Shown: positions 19,549 through 28,598 of the stretch, piece by piece
How the letters are laid out: each line of letters begins with the position of its first letter
Position numbering within the stretch: position 1 is the first letter of the stretch
DNA from: Io17-Chloro-G2 sp965226915
Lineage (GTDB): Bacteria > Chloroflexota > Dehalococcoidia > Lucifugimonadales > UBA3495
Assembly: GCA_965226915.1 (NCBI GenBank)
Contig: CBDDEJ010000004.1
Location: 124,001-188,000 of the forward strand
Length of the DNA stretch: 64,000 nt
Direction: 5' to 3'
Notes under the pieces: generated by a model
What the model saw: only the letters and a program-made list of their open reading frames with translations
The model's database searches: none
What the model was told of the DNA's origin: nothing
Made by a program: the position numbers and the translations under genes

Positions 19549-19766
19549 AAGAAGAACGGGGAAACCTGGCCGGCGCGTTGGAATGGGCGCACCGGGTCTA
19601 CCAGCTAGCCTTGGACCACGACTTGCCAGTGGTGGTCCAGGTGAAATCCCATCTAGCCCGGCTCCGCGACAGCTATGGAGAGCAAGCGTTCTCCGAATGG
19701 TGGCGAGGCTCCACCGGCGGCGACCCTCCCACCGACCTGGACGTGGACACCGGCACGATTCTCTAA
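19521..19766 (+). pseudogene. Frameshifted C-terminal tail of the STAND/TPR protein
   Basis: After the stop at 19548 the TPR pattern continues in the next frame from about 19521: LGQLAMVEEERGNLAGALEW, then a further helix and an acidic tail ending DVDTGTIL. A one-base indel near 19515-19525 would join them into a protein of about 1250 residues. Either the gene has recently lost its last repeat or the assembly has an error. Confidence 0.75.
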
Positions 19767-19927
19767 CCGCGCGATTTTGGCAAACGCTTGCCGCCAGCCT
19801 TGCATCTCTTAGGCGGGTATCTGGACACGCCTTGACGAGTTGCGCCCAAGCCGGTTCCGATATACATTTGCACCGTTCGGGCGTTTAGTCCTCGAATCTC
19901 AATACGTGGCGTCAAAAGAGGTGTCGA

Positions 19928-21937
19928 ATGTCGGTATCCAGTCTAGAAATTCGCGATCGCCAACCCTATGCCGGCGGAATGTCCTTTGGTGAAGCCGGGG
20001 CTTATGAGCAACTTGACGGGACGGTTCACTTCGCAGTTGACGCTAGCGACACATCCAACGCCTTGATCACGGACCTGACGCGCGCCCCTCGGGACGCGGC
20101 CGGCAAGGTGCCTTTCTCAGCAGATTTTCGTATTCTCCAACCCGCCGAACCAGCGAAGGGCAACCGGAAGATCTTCTTCGACGTGGTCAACCGGGGAAAC
20201 CCTCTGATCTTGAAGCGGATCAACAGCGGTCTCGATGGCGCCACTCCCGCCTCCCCGATGGACCCTGGCAATGGGTATCTCATGCGAAAGGGATACTCAA
20301 TGGTCTGGTGCGGTTGGCAGCACGACGTTCCCATCCTGCCCGGTTTGCTCGGCATTGACGCGCCGGAAGCCCAAAGCCCATCTGGAGAATCGGTCAGCGG
20401 CAATATAGCCGTCACCTTCCAACCTAATTCCCACACCCAGGTACAGATGCTTTCGGATCGGGACCACCGGCCATACCCCGCCAACAACTTGGAAGACTGG
20501 AACTCGGTCCTAACCGTCCGCGACCACACCCACGCCGAGCCGGTAGTGATACGACGGGAGCAATGGTCCTTCGGCCATGTGGTGGACGGCAAGTTCGCGC
20601 CCAACGCCAATCACATCTACATGGCGTCCGGGTTCCAGCCGGGCAAGGTTTACCAAGTGACCTATTCCACCACAGGCGCTCCGGTGGTTGGCGTTGGCTT
20701 TCTTTCATCCAGGGACTTGGTCTCATTCTTCAGATATGGGTCAACCGCGGACGGAAATCCCTGTGGCCAAGACATCCAACACGCCTACGCCTTCGGTTCG
20801 TCCCAAAGCGGCAGGTTCCTGCGCCAATTACTCTATCTTGGCCTAAACAGGGACGAACAAGACCGGATAGTTTTCGACGGCGTGATATCCCACATCGCCG
20901 GGGGACGCCGGGGGGAATTCAATCAGAGGTTCGGCCAGCCATCGAGCACGGGAGGCCACAGCGTCAACAACCTATTCCCGTTCAGCGCCGGAGAACAGAC
21001 CGACCCCGAAACGGGATCGACGGCGGGACTATTGTCTCGAACCGTGTCACAGGGCGAACCGCCCAAGGTGTTTTTCACCAACTCGTCGGTCGAGTATTGG
21101 GGAGGCCATGCCGCGCTTACCCACGTGGATGTCACCGGTTCGGTGGACGTTGAGCCGCCGGATTCGGTGCGGATCTACCATTTCGCCGGCACTCAGCATG
21201 GGGCGGGGACGATTCCGCTAAAAGATGAGGACCCGTCCAATGGAAACAAGGGGCATCAAACCTTCAACACTGTAGATTACCGCCCGTTGCTAAGAGCGGC
21301 GGTGGAAAATCTCGACGCATGGATATCCAACGGCGATCCCCCTCCAGCCAGTCTCCATCCCAGAATAGACGATGGCACGGCGGTGAGCCCCAAGGTAGTC
21401 GGGGAGAGCTTCCAGGAAATACCCGGCGCAACTTTCCCAGACCACTTCCCACATTTGTCCCGATTGGATTTCGGCCCGGACCCAGCTATCCCCTCCCAGA
21501 TTCCGCCGGTGGAGGGGAAGCCATACCCCAGTCTGGTTTCGGCGGTGGACTCCGACGGCAACGAAGTGCGGGGAATACGCCTACCGGACGTCGCCGTGCC
21601 CTTGGCGACTCACACCGGCTGGAACGTGCGCCATCCGGATATTGGAGGGGCCGGACAGGTCATCGGATTGATCGGATCATCCATCCGTTTCCCGGCCACC
21701 AAGGAAGAGCGGGAAGCCACACGCGACCCTCGTCTTTCCATTGAAGAGCGCTACGCTTCCAAAGAAGACTACCTATCGCAGGTGCGGCGTGTGGCCCGGG
21801 AGTTGGTGGACCAACGCTACTTGTTGGCGGAGGACGCGGCCAGGGTGGAGGAGCAGGCGGCCCAGCGATACGACCTGTTCAGCCAACTCGGCATGGCAGC
21901 CAGGACCTTGGAGCAAACTCCGGCCGGTGACGGCTAA
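19928..21937 (+). CDS. Alpha/beta hydrolase domain-containing protein (large)
   Basis: 669 residues of the large alpha/beta hydrolase domain family (Abhydrolase_10 type). GAGGTG precedes the ATG. The nucleophile motif is GSSQSG (about 297-302), and an invariant-looking HIAGGRRGEFNQRFGQPS block follows; a later FAGTQHG likely carries the catalytic His. No signal peptide is visible, so it should be cytoplasmic. It heads a same-strand run with an LLM oxidoreductase and MmgE/PrpD (gaps about 110 and 80 bases), suggesting a shared catabolic role. Confidence 0.82.
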   Translation: MSVSSLEIRDRQPYAGGMSFGEAGAYEQLDGTVHFAVDASDTSNALITDLTRAPRDAAGKVPFSADFRILQPAEPAKGNRKIFFDVVNRGNPLILKRINSGLDGATPASPMDPGNGYLMRKGYSMVWCGWQHDVPILPGLLGIDAPEAQSPSGESVSGNIAVTFQPNSHTQVQMLSDRDHRPYPANNLEDWNSVLTVRDHTHAEPVVIRREQWSFGHVVDGKFAPNANHIYMASGFQPGKVYQVTYSTTGAPVVGVGFLSSRDLVSFFRYGSTADGNPCGQDIQHAYAFGSSQSGRFLRQLLYLGLNRDEQDRIVFDGVISHIAGGRRGEFNQRFGQPSSTGGHSVNNLFPFSAGEQTDPETGSTAGLLSRTVSQGEPPKVFFTNSSVEYWGGHAALTHVDVTGSVDVEPPDSVRIYHFAGTQHGAGTIPLKDEDPSNGNKGHQTFNTVDYRPLLRAAVENLDAWISNGDPPPASLHPRIDDGTAVSPKVVGESFQEIPGATFPDHFPHLSRLDFGPDPAIPSQIPPVEGKPYPSLVSAVDSDGNEVRGIRLPDVAVPLATHTGWNVRHPDIGGAGQVIGLIGSSIRFPATKEEREATRDPRLSIEERYASKEDYLSQVRRVARELVDQRYLLAEDAARVEEQAAQRYDLFSQLGMAARTLEQTPAGDG

Positions 21938-22046
21938 CCTCAAATTTTAAAAAGCGCACACAACGGTTAGGCGGCTCGTCGAACCACCCCTAATGACGAA
22001 TTCAAGTGTTGCTGATCGGGACAATACCACCTTAAGGAGAAACCCC

Positions 22047-22892
22047 ATGAGCGTAGGCACATCCATACCCCTGCCAGCCTATACCGTAGATCCGGCATTC
22101 ATCGCACGCAAGGCCGAGGAGTTGGGCTTCGAGTCTATCTGGTACGCCGAGCATCCTGCAGTGCCGGTGCATAGCGACAGTCCATTTCCCTCCACCGGCG
22201 GTGAGATTCCCTGGACCTACTCCCACTTCAGCGACCCGTATATCGCCCTGGCCAGGGCGTCGGCGGTCACCACCACCATCAAGCTGGGCACCGGCATCAC
22301 CCTGGTGCCTGAGCGCAACCCCTTGCTACTGGCCAAGGAGATCGCCGTGCTGGATCATTACAGCGGCGGGCGTTTCCTGTTTGGCATCGGCACCGGCTGG
22401 CTGAAGGAAGAGACGGAGTTAATGGGCGGCGATTTCGAGCACCGCTGGACCCAGACCAAAGAAGCTATCCTGGCAATGAAAGAGTTGTGGACCAAAGATG
22501 AGGCCGAATTTCATGGGCAATACTTCGACTTCCCACCGGTTAGGTCCTACCCCAAGCCAGCCCAAAAGCCCCATCCACCAGTCATCCTGGGGGGCATGGC
22601 TAAAAACGTGTTGCGCCGGGTGATTAACGTCGCCGATGGCTGGCTGCCCAACCGCGTCACCCCGGCCCAGGTGGAGGAAAGCCGCGCCAAGTTGGACGCG
22701 ATGGCCGCGGAGGTGGGCCGTGACCCGGCGTCGATCACCATATCGGTCTACGGGCAGGAGCCTGACGGGACCGTGGTGCAATCGCTGTTGAACGCGGGCG
22801 CCAACCGGGTGGTTGTGCGTCCCGACTACTACGACACCGAAGAGGGCATGGGCCAGGAACTAGAGCGCATGGCTGAAGCAGTTTTAAGATAG
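22047..22892 (+). CDS. LLM class F420-dependent oxidoreductase
   Basis: 281 residues, luciferase-like TIM barrel. The start is the ATG at 22047, directly after AAGGAGAAACCCC; an in-frame ATG at 21993 is not supported. Family features are FESIWYAEHP, KLGTGITLVPERNPLLLAKEIAVLDHYSGGRF, and GTGWLKEE, typical of the TIGR03619-type subfamily that uses F420 or FMN. It is placed between a hydrolase and MmgE/PrpD; such enzymes oxidise or reduce diverse organic compounds. The substrate is unknown. Confidence 0.88.
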   Translation: MSVGTSIPLPAYTVDPAFIARKAEELGFESIWYAEHPAVPVHSDSPFPSTGGEIPWTYSHFSDPYIALARASAVTTTIKLGTGITLVPERNPLLLAKEIAVLDHYSGGRFLFGIGTGWLKEETELMGGDFEHRWTQTKEAILAMKELWTKDEAEFHGQYFDFPPVRSYPKPAQKPHPPVILGGMAKNVLRRVINVADGWLPNRVTPAQVEESRAKLDAMAAEVGRDPASITISVYGQEPDGTVVQSLLNAGANRVVVRPDYYDTEEGMGQELERMAEAVLR

Positions 22893-22972
22893 GTAACACA
22901 CCCGCGCCGGGATACGCCCTGTGAACGATTGCCCGCCGCTATTTACATGATAGGGGAACTTGGGAGGGAAAC

Positions 22973-24331
22973 ATGGACCGAACCACGGAAATCCTGAGTG
23001 ATTACGCTTGCGATATAAGCTTCAATGACCTGAACCCCGAAGTGATCAAACAGGTCAAACGAACGCTGATCGACACCCTTGGTTGCGCCGCCGGAGGATT
23101 TCTTTCTGAACCTGGAAAGATCGCCCGCACCATGGCGGCGAGTGTCAGGAGCGACATGCCGGCGCGCATCCTGGGCACGGACATTTACAGTTCTCCGGAC
23201 CTCGCGGGGTTCGCCAATGGGGTAATGGTCCGTTATCTGGACTGCAACGATTGTTACTTCTCACCCGGCGGCGGCCATCCCAGCGATATGATTGCGGCGG
23301 TCATGGCGCTGGCCGACCCAATGGTCGCCGATGGAAAAGACGTGATCACCGCCATCGTTTTGGCCTACGAGGTGTTTTGCCGCCTGTCCGACGTAGTCTT
23401 GGCCGGCGAACATGGTTGGGACCAGGGCATGTTCAGCATTGTAGGCGCTGCATGCGCCGCCGGAAATATCATGGGGCTGGACAAATCGAAGATGGCCAAC
23501 GCCATTTCCCTGGCCGTGGTGCCCAGCCTGCCCTTGGGCGTGACCCGAACCGGCGAACTTTCCATGTGGAAGGGTTGCGCCACCGCCAGCGCCACTCGTT
23601 CGGCCATCTTCGCCGCCCTCCTGGCAGGCCAAGGCATGACCGGTCCAGCGGACCCTTTTGAAGGCAAGCGCGGTCTTTGGGAACAGGCAGTGGGCGCGCA
23701 GGTCCATTTGAGCGCCATGGGCGGCGGCGGCGAGCCGTTCCGCATCTCCGATAGCTTCTTCAAAGCGTATCCGGCCCAAATCCATACCCAGGCGCCCACC
23801 GGATTGGCTTTGCAACTTCAACCATTAGTCTCTTCCAGAGAGATCGAATCTATCCGTATTCAAGCCTATCGTGGCGCCTGCAGCACCCCGGCCACCGAAC
23901 CCACCAAGTGGGACCCAAAAACCAGAGAGTCCGCCGACCACAGCATTCCCTACATGGTGGCCGCGGCGTTCCTGGACGGCGCGGTTGGTCCGGCGACATT
24001 CACCAGTCAAAAGATCAGCGATCCGGAAATCAAGAATCTGATCTCTAAAATCACCATCGAAGAGAACGAGGCATTCACCGCCAAATATCCCGGCGAATAC
24101 AACATTCACATGGTGGTCACCGGCGCATCCGGACAATCCCACGAAGCCCAAACCAGTTACCCCAAGGGGCATCAGAAAAATCCGTTGAGCGACGAGGAAT
24201 TGGAGGTCAAGTTCCGCAGTTTATCCAACGGCGTTTGGAGCGACAACCAGAGCTCCGCGGCGCTTGAGATGCTCTGGTCCCTGGAGGATTTGTCCAGCCT
24301 GGACGACGTGTTGAGCTGCCTGGTGGTGTGA
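22973..24331 (+). CDS. MmgE/PrpD family protein
   Basis: 452 residues. An ATG follows TTGGGAGGG. The N-terminal all-helical half carries VKRTLIDTLGCAAGG and the conserved motif LDCNDCYF...HPSD; AAACAAGNIMGLDK and WKGCATASATRSAIFAALLAG follow. PrpD proteins are 2-methylcitrate dehydratases, but this broader family also acts on other hydroxy acids (aconitate- or itaconate-related). No other methylcitrate gene is near, so the substrate is open. Confidence 0.87.
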   Translation: MDRTTEILSDYACDISFNDLNPEVIKQVKRTLIDTLGCAAGGFLSEPGKIARTMAASVRSDMPARILGTDIYSSPDLAGFANGVMVRYLDCNDCYFSPGGGHPSDMIAAVMALADPMVADGKDVITAIVLAYEVFCRLSDVVLAGEHGWDQGMFSIVGAACAAGNIMGLDKSKMANAISLAVVPSLPLGVTRTGELSMWKGCATASATRSAIFAALLAGQGMTGPADPFEGKRGLWEQAVGAQVHLSAMGGGGEPFRISDSFFKAYPAQIHTQAPTGLALQLQPLVSSREIESIRIQAYRGACSTPATEPTKWDPKTRESADHSIPYMVAAAFLDGAVGPATFTSQKISDPEIKNLISKITIEENEAFTAKYPGEYNIHMVVTGASGQSHEAQTSYPKGHQKNPLSDEELEVKFRSLSNGVWSDNQSSAALEMLWSLEDLSSLDDVLSCLVV

Positions 24332-24697
24332 CCCCCAAAAACACGGGTGCGGTGTGTTATAATCACGCCCGAACTTCCACCGGCGCCGGTAAAGGCCCAT
24401 TGTTAGACCCATGACGCCGGAAAATGCATATAGTCGGCACTATAGTATTCGGAACAGAAATGGCTTCAGGGCTTTTCTGCGCTGAGATTACCCGGCCCAT
24501 CTAAAGTGGGCGGAGAAAGGCTATGTTGACTGCGGCCTGCCCTATGGTTTTCCGGTTGCCTAACCCCGGGCAAAGGTCGTCCGTCGGTTTACCCAGCGCA
24601 TTACTCGGCGGCCGGCCTTTGGCGCATCGACGTTTCTCGTCCGCCGCCCCCTCCGCAACCATTCCAATCCGGCGAGGCTTTAGCTACGTAGTTATAT
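24332..24697. other. Intergenic leader upstream of the sigma factor, no gene seen
   Basis: About 370 bases with no plausible gene. TTATAAT occurs near 24356-24362 without a clear -35 box. A CTGAGA motif near 24482 recalls part of a TPP riboswitch, but the second conserved half is absent. Confidence 0.4.
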
Positions 24698-24736
24698 GTG
24701 ACGGGCCCAGCCGGGCCACAGACCGGTAGCGTTAGC

Positions 24737-25309
24737 GTGGTCGAATACCAAGAACTGGACGACCACCAGTTGATGAGATGTGTCGCCCAGTCGGAAAAAG
24801 AAGCACTGGAGGCGTTATATAGCCGTTATTCATCGCCGGTTTACTCATTGGCTATGTACATGCTCAAACAACATGCTCTCGCTGAGGAAGTTACCCAAGA
24901 CATATTCTTGAACATTTGGCTAAAAGCGGGCAGCTTTCAAGCCGACCGAGGGGCGCCAAAATCTTGGATCATGAGCGTGGCTCACCACAAGATCATAGAC
25001 GTGATCCGGTCTCTCAAGCGGTCCATAAAGTCCACCGAGCCGGCGGAATACGACATGTTGGAACTCCTGCCGGCCTCTGGGATTTCCACCGAAGATCAGG
25101 TGGAGCAAAACATGGAGCGGGAACGGATCTTAAAGGCTTTGACCGTGCTCCCGCCCGCCCAAAAAGAAGTTATCATGATGGCCTATTTCAGTGGCTATTC
25201 ACAATCGGAAATGGCCGAAATCCTGAACCAGCCTTTGGGAACAATCAAGACCCGGGTCCGTTTGGCAATGCAGAAATTGAGAGTCGTGTTAGATGACAAC
25301 ATCAAATAA
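24737..25309 (+). CDS. ECF sigma factor
   Basis: 190 residues from the GTG at 24737 (an in-frame GTG at 24698 would add 13). Sigma region 2 runs from EALYSRYSSPVYSLA through EEVTQDIFLNIW, and region 4 is LPPAQKEVIMMAYFSGYSQSEMAEILNQPLGTIKTRVR (the HTH that reads the -35 box). It resembles the SigK/RskA-regulated group. It overlaps the anti-sigma gene by 17 bases, so the two are co-translated. It should direct RNA polymerase to a regulon once released. Confidence 0.92.
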   Translation: MVEYQELDDHQLMRCVAQSEKEALEALYSRYSSPVYSLAMYMLKQHALAEEVTQDIFLNIWLKAGSFQADRGAPKSWIMSVAHHKIIDVIRSLKRSIKSTEPAEYDMLELLPASGISTEDQVEQNMERERILKALTVLPPAQKEVIMMAYFSGYSQSEMAEILNQPLGTIKTRVRLAMQKLRVVLDDNIK

Positions 25310-26153
25310 CATCCCAGGAGTGCCTCACCCTGAGGACCTCCTGGTTCCCTATGCCTTGGATGCCTTGCCGCAAACGGATGCGTTGCAGGTTGAGTCTCAT
25401 CTGGAGTCATGTTCCCAGTGCCGCGAAGAGGCGGCCCAACTCCGGCAAACCACGGCGTCGCTGAGCCAAGCGGTTGAACCGCTGACACCTCCTCCGGCAT
25501 TGGCGTCCCGTTTGATGGCGGCGGTAGGCAGGAGTCAACCCAAGGCCATCAATCCGGCGCCCTTCGCCCGGGCCTTTGGATTCAGGTCCCTGTGGCCGAA
25601 GACGTTGTCCCCCGCCGCGGCCGCTATTGTCCTAGTTCTGGCGGTTTCACTGATGGCGAATGTCTGGTATTTCAGCCGAGTCAACAGGCTGAACGAGGAA
25701 AACTCCAACCTGACCGCGCGCGTATTACAGTTTCCCCCAAACGATTCGGAGCTTCTAGAATACCTGCAACAAAAACAGCTGGCCAGCTACCTGTTGGCCA
25801 ATCCGTCCTACGACCCTCTAATGCTGGAGGCGCCGGACGGGGGAGACCCTCAAGGAGTGCTGCTGCTGGGCGAAGATAGCCGCCACGCCATATTGCTGGT
25901 GTCCGGCATGCCCGGGCAGCCGCTGCCAACCAGTTATCAAGTTTGGTTGCTTAGGTCCGACGAGCGTGTGCGGATGGGCGAGGTGCAGGTGGATTCATCG
26001 GGTTGGGGCACTATGAGTTTATACTACCCGCCGGAGTCGGTTCTCCGGTTTGACAAGGTGGTTTTGAGCCGGGACGGCATGGCCTCTGGTGAGGCAGCAT
26101 CCCGCGACATGGTGCTCGAAGGTTCCTTCGCCTCCTTGAAATCATCCAAGTAA
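25293..26153 (+). CDS. Anti-sigma factor (RskA-like) with zinc-binding domain
   Basis: 286 residues. The N-terminal cytoplasmic domain carries the ZAS signature H36-x3-C40-x2-C43 (HLESCSQC). A single membrane segment lies at about 107-127, followed by a coiled stretch and an extracellular anti-sigma-K-type domain (VLLLGEDSRHAILLVSGMP, YQVWLL). It binds and holds the ECF sigma at the membrane, releasing it on an unknown external signal. The overlapping gene order sigma/anti-sigma supports this pairing. Confidence 0.9.
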   Translation: MTTSNNIPGVPHPEDLLVPYALDALPQTDALQVESHLESCSQCREEAAQLRQTTASLSQAVEPLTPPPALASRLMAAVGRSQPKAINPAPFARAFGFRSLWPKTLSPAAAAIVLVLAVSLMANVWYFSRVNRLNEENSNLTARVLQFPPNDSELLEYLQQKQLASYLLANPSYDPLMLEAPDGGDPQGVLLLGEDSRHAILLVSGMPGQPLPTSYQVWLLRSDERVRMGEVQVDSSGWGTMSLYYPPESVLRFDKVVLSRDGMASGEAASRDMVLEGSFASLKSSK

Positions 26154-26296
26154 CCACCGGCAGGTAGCTGCCGATCTACTGAGATCTCCTCAATTCATTT
26201 AAATAGCCCGTTTTTCCGCGCCCTTTCGGCCCTCGTGACCGCTATACTTGTGTCAGTTTATGTAATCTAAGCTGGCGTTGGTTGTGAGGCGGACTC

Positions 26297-26416
26297 ATGA
26301 AGCAAGGTGAAGGGCACCATCTGAACTGCGAAATCTGCGGGGCCAAGATGGTGGAGCAAAAGTGCAAGATACGCTGCTTTAATTGTGGTTTCACCCGAGA
26401 CTGTTCCGATCCCTAG
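26297..26416 (+). CDS. 39-residue cysteine-rich microprotein (zinc-ribbon-like)
   Basis: Starts at the ATG at 26297 (GTGAGGCGG upstream) and stops at TAG 26414-26416, 12 bases before the flavoprotein start. The peptide has six cysteines: CEIC (11, 14), C23, C27, C30 and C36, spaced like a short treble-clef or zinc-ribbon. It has no signal peptide. The close spacing suggests co-translation with the downstream flavoprotein, so it may deliver or sense metal, or be a redox partner. No family is known to me. Confidence 0.6.
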   Translation: MKQGEGHHLNCEICGAKMVEQKCKIRCFNCGFTRDCSDP

Positions 26417-26428
26417 GAAGAGGACGCT

Positions 26429-26935
26429 GTGCCCGTTTCGATATTGATCCTGTACGACCCCAAGGGTCCGGCCATTGGATCCCTGGCCGAGGCTGCGTCT
26501 GCCGGTGTTGCCGGCGCCGGCGCTACGCCGGTCTCCAAATCCATCTTCCAGGCAACCACCCAAGACCTTCTGGAGGCAGACGGTCTGCTTTTGGGGTCGC
26601 CCAACTGGAGCGGCCTTACCGGTTCGATGAAATCCTGGCTGGACGAGCAGGGCGACCTGTGGGAGGAAGGCAGTTTGGGCGGCAGGCCGGGCGCGGCCTT
26701 CACCTCCGGTTGGGGACGCCATTCCGGACTGGAGATGACCCTCTTGCAGTTGATCCACTGGATGTTGGCCTGCGGTATGGTGCTTGTAGGACTGCCCTGG
26801 TCCGACACCATGCGCACTTCCGGGTCGTACTACGGCGCAACCGCCGTGGGCGGCGTGACCGATCAGGATTTGGCCCAGGCCAGGGAGTTGGGCACCCGTG
26901 TGGCCGCCGTAGCCGCTAAGCTGAAGAGTGATTGA
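26429..26935 (+). CDS. Flavodoxin/WrbA-like NAD(P)H-dependent flavoprotein
   Basis: 168 residues, GTG start at 26429 after GAAGAGGACGCT. The FMN-binding pattern is degenerate at the first loop (LYDPKGPAIG) but GSPNWSGLTGSMKSWLD (about 57-73) and TSGWGRHSGLEMTLLQLIHWM are typical flavodoxin-like NADH:quinone reductase (WrbA) segments. It is the same length as the reconstructed flavodoxin at 46487-48432 and clearly homologous to it. Its gene converges on thyX with a 7-base gap. Confidence 0.85.
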   Translation: MPVSILILYDPKGPAIGSLAEAASAGVAGAGATPVSKSIFQATTQDLLEADGLLLGSPNWSGLTGSMKSWLDEQGDLWEEGSLGGRPGAAFTSGWGRHSGLEMTLLQLIHWMLACGMVLVGLPWSDTMRTSGSYYGATAVGGVTDQDLAQARELGTRVAAVAAKLKSD

Positions 26936-26942
26936 TTGTTGA

Positions 26943-28412
26943 TCAGTTCCCGGTAAACGGCCACCAATCGGGATAATCCCGAAGCTTCAGATGCCGGAAC
27001 AGGCTGGGATGCACGTCAACCGCCAGCTTCATTGCCTCCAGCATTGGCTCCTGGATGGCGAAGTGGGCCAATTCCGAAGTCCTTAGCTTGAAAAGATGGT
27101 AGCACTCCCTCAAGTTGACGCGGGTGATCAACCGGCGGTAATGGGCATGGGTCACCAGGTATTCGGCCACCGCCGGAGAAATCTCACCTAATCGTTCGTA
27201 AGCAATCTCCACCGGCTCCATGGCGCTTTCAAACTGGTCTTTTAGCCCCGCATCCACCAAAAGTTGGGGGACCTGATATCCGTGGACCGTGGATAAAGGC
27301 TGGGGGATATACGATTGCATCCGGTGGCGTTTAAACTCCCGGTATGCCCCGTAGTCCATCGTAAACTCAAAAGTGTAATCCACCAGCTCGAACTCCCGCA
27401 CCGGCGCGTCGTGAGGCCCCATGCCGTCGACGCTGTCGGCGATGATCTGGGACCGCTGTTGGGGTCCCATGTCCAGAACCCGGCGCCATATCTCCTCGTA
27501 GCTGAGGTGGGACCGGTGGTACAAAAGCGCAGCCGACAATCTCTCCTCCGCCTGGTCATCCCAATGCAGCAGAGTGACCTTGGACCGAGCATCTCCGGGT
27601 TTGACGCTCCCATTAAACTGAGCTGACCTCCCTTCCTGCGTCTGGGTAAATCGATTGGAAAGTTCGGCCTGGGCTTGCCTGACTGATTCCATGTAATCGT
27701 TGGAGCCGGCGTATTTGATCAAGGTTGGAGTGATCAGCCGCGCCTGGTCGCGGACTGCCTCCCCCAATGCCCTCTCTTCCTCTAGCTCCGCGGACATCAG
27801 CTTGCTGACAGCATGCTCCAATACCCGGGCATTGGCGGTCACACCGACGTTGGTCAGGGTGGCGGCAGGCAGGAGAGCCCGGCAGCTATCGGTGGCCATT
27901 CGGCTCAACCGCATGCGGTAGACCGAATCTCGCTCCTTCTCCCTCTGGGAGACTTCTCCCTTCAGATGTTCCATGCAGGCATCCACCATACGGTGGTAAT
28001 CCTTGAACAGCTGGGCGCAGGTGTCATGGAACAAACGGGCCAATGACTGGTCTTTCGTCAACTCCTGGGGAAGGTGAAAATATTCATCCGGCATTAACTG
28101 ATAGCGGGACGATTTCTCCGTATAGGAGGCAAGCCGGTTGTCTTCAAGGGTGTCGCAGGCGAGCCTGGAGATGTTTTCCATTGCCAGGTGGATCACGGCG
28201 TGTTCCGCCACCGATGCGTGGCCGTAGCCTAGAACCCACCGCTCGTTGAAGTCAGCCGCCTTTTCCTGGCTGACCTGCTTGGCGATATCATCGAAGGCCT
28301 CGGGCCGCCGAGAGGTCATGGCAAAGGCGACGGCGATCTGCTCTTCCGTCAGATCGTGGGCATCCAGTGGGTAGACCCGGCGTGGGTACGACTTGGTCTT
28401 GGGGTCAGACAT
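26943..28412 (-). CDS. thyX: Two-domain ThyX-like FAD-dependent thymidylate synthase
   Basis: 489 residues from the ATG at 28412 (an in-frame ATG at 28439 adds nine). It looks like two ThyX halves in tandem. The first has GHASVAEH (64-71) and DNRLASYTEKSSRY (91-104), which matches the ThyX signature except that RH is DN. The second has RHRMQSY (about 360) but lacks the rest of the signature. ThyX makes dTMP from dUMP using FAD and methylenetetrahydrofolate. Long ThyX-like proteins of this sort occur in Chloroflexota; whether it is catalytically active is not shown by sequence. No classical ThyA is in the window. Confidence 0.8.
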   Translation of the reverse strand: MSDPKTKSYPRRVYPLDAHDLTEEQIAVAFAMTSRRPEAFDDIAKQVSQEKAADFNERWVLGYGHASVAEHAVIHLAMENISRLACDTLEDNRLASYTEKSSRYQLMPDEYFHLPQELTKDQSLARLFHDTCAQLFKDYHRMVDACMEHLKGEVSQREKERDSVYRMRLSRMATDSCRALLPAATLTNVGVTANARVLEHAVSKLMSAELEEERALGEAVRDQARLITPTLIKYAGSNDYMESVRQAQAELSNRFTQTQEGRSAQFNGSVKPGDARSKVTLLHWDDQAEERLSAALLYHRSHLSYEEIWRRVLDMGPQQRSQIIADSVDGMGPHDAPVREFELVDYTFEFTMDYGAYREFKRHRMQSYIPQPLSTVHGYQVPQLLVDAGLKDQFESAMEPVEIAYERLGEISPAVAEYLVTHAHYRRLITRVNLRECYHLFKLRTSELAHFAIQEPMLEAMKLAVDVHPSLFRHLKLRDYPDWWPFTGN

Positions 28413-28598
28413 GACATATCCAGGGCTGCAAGGACTCATTCAAATCCAAGGGTCCGTCCGAGGTAGGGCAAAGCCTGGTGATTTCCGGCATAGCAATCTC
28501 TAGACCCGTTGTTTTGAATCTCGTTCGGCAGCGGCTGATTGGGTGAGGAACCTGCCCGGATGATTTCAAATCCGGACAGTTTATGTCAAGTTGGCCAG

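Noticed and set aside
24470..24530. Possible TPP riboswitch (CTGAGA motif)
   Set aside because: The second conserved half of the riboswitch is missing and the downstream gene is a sigma factor.
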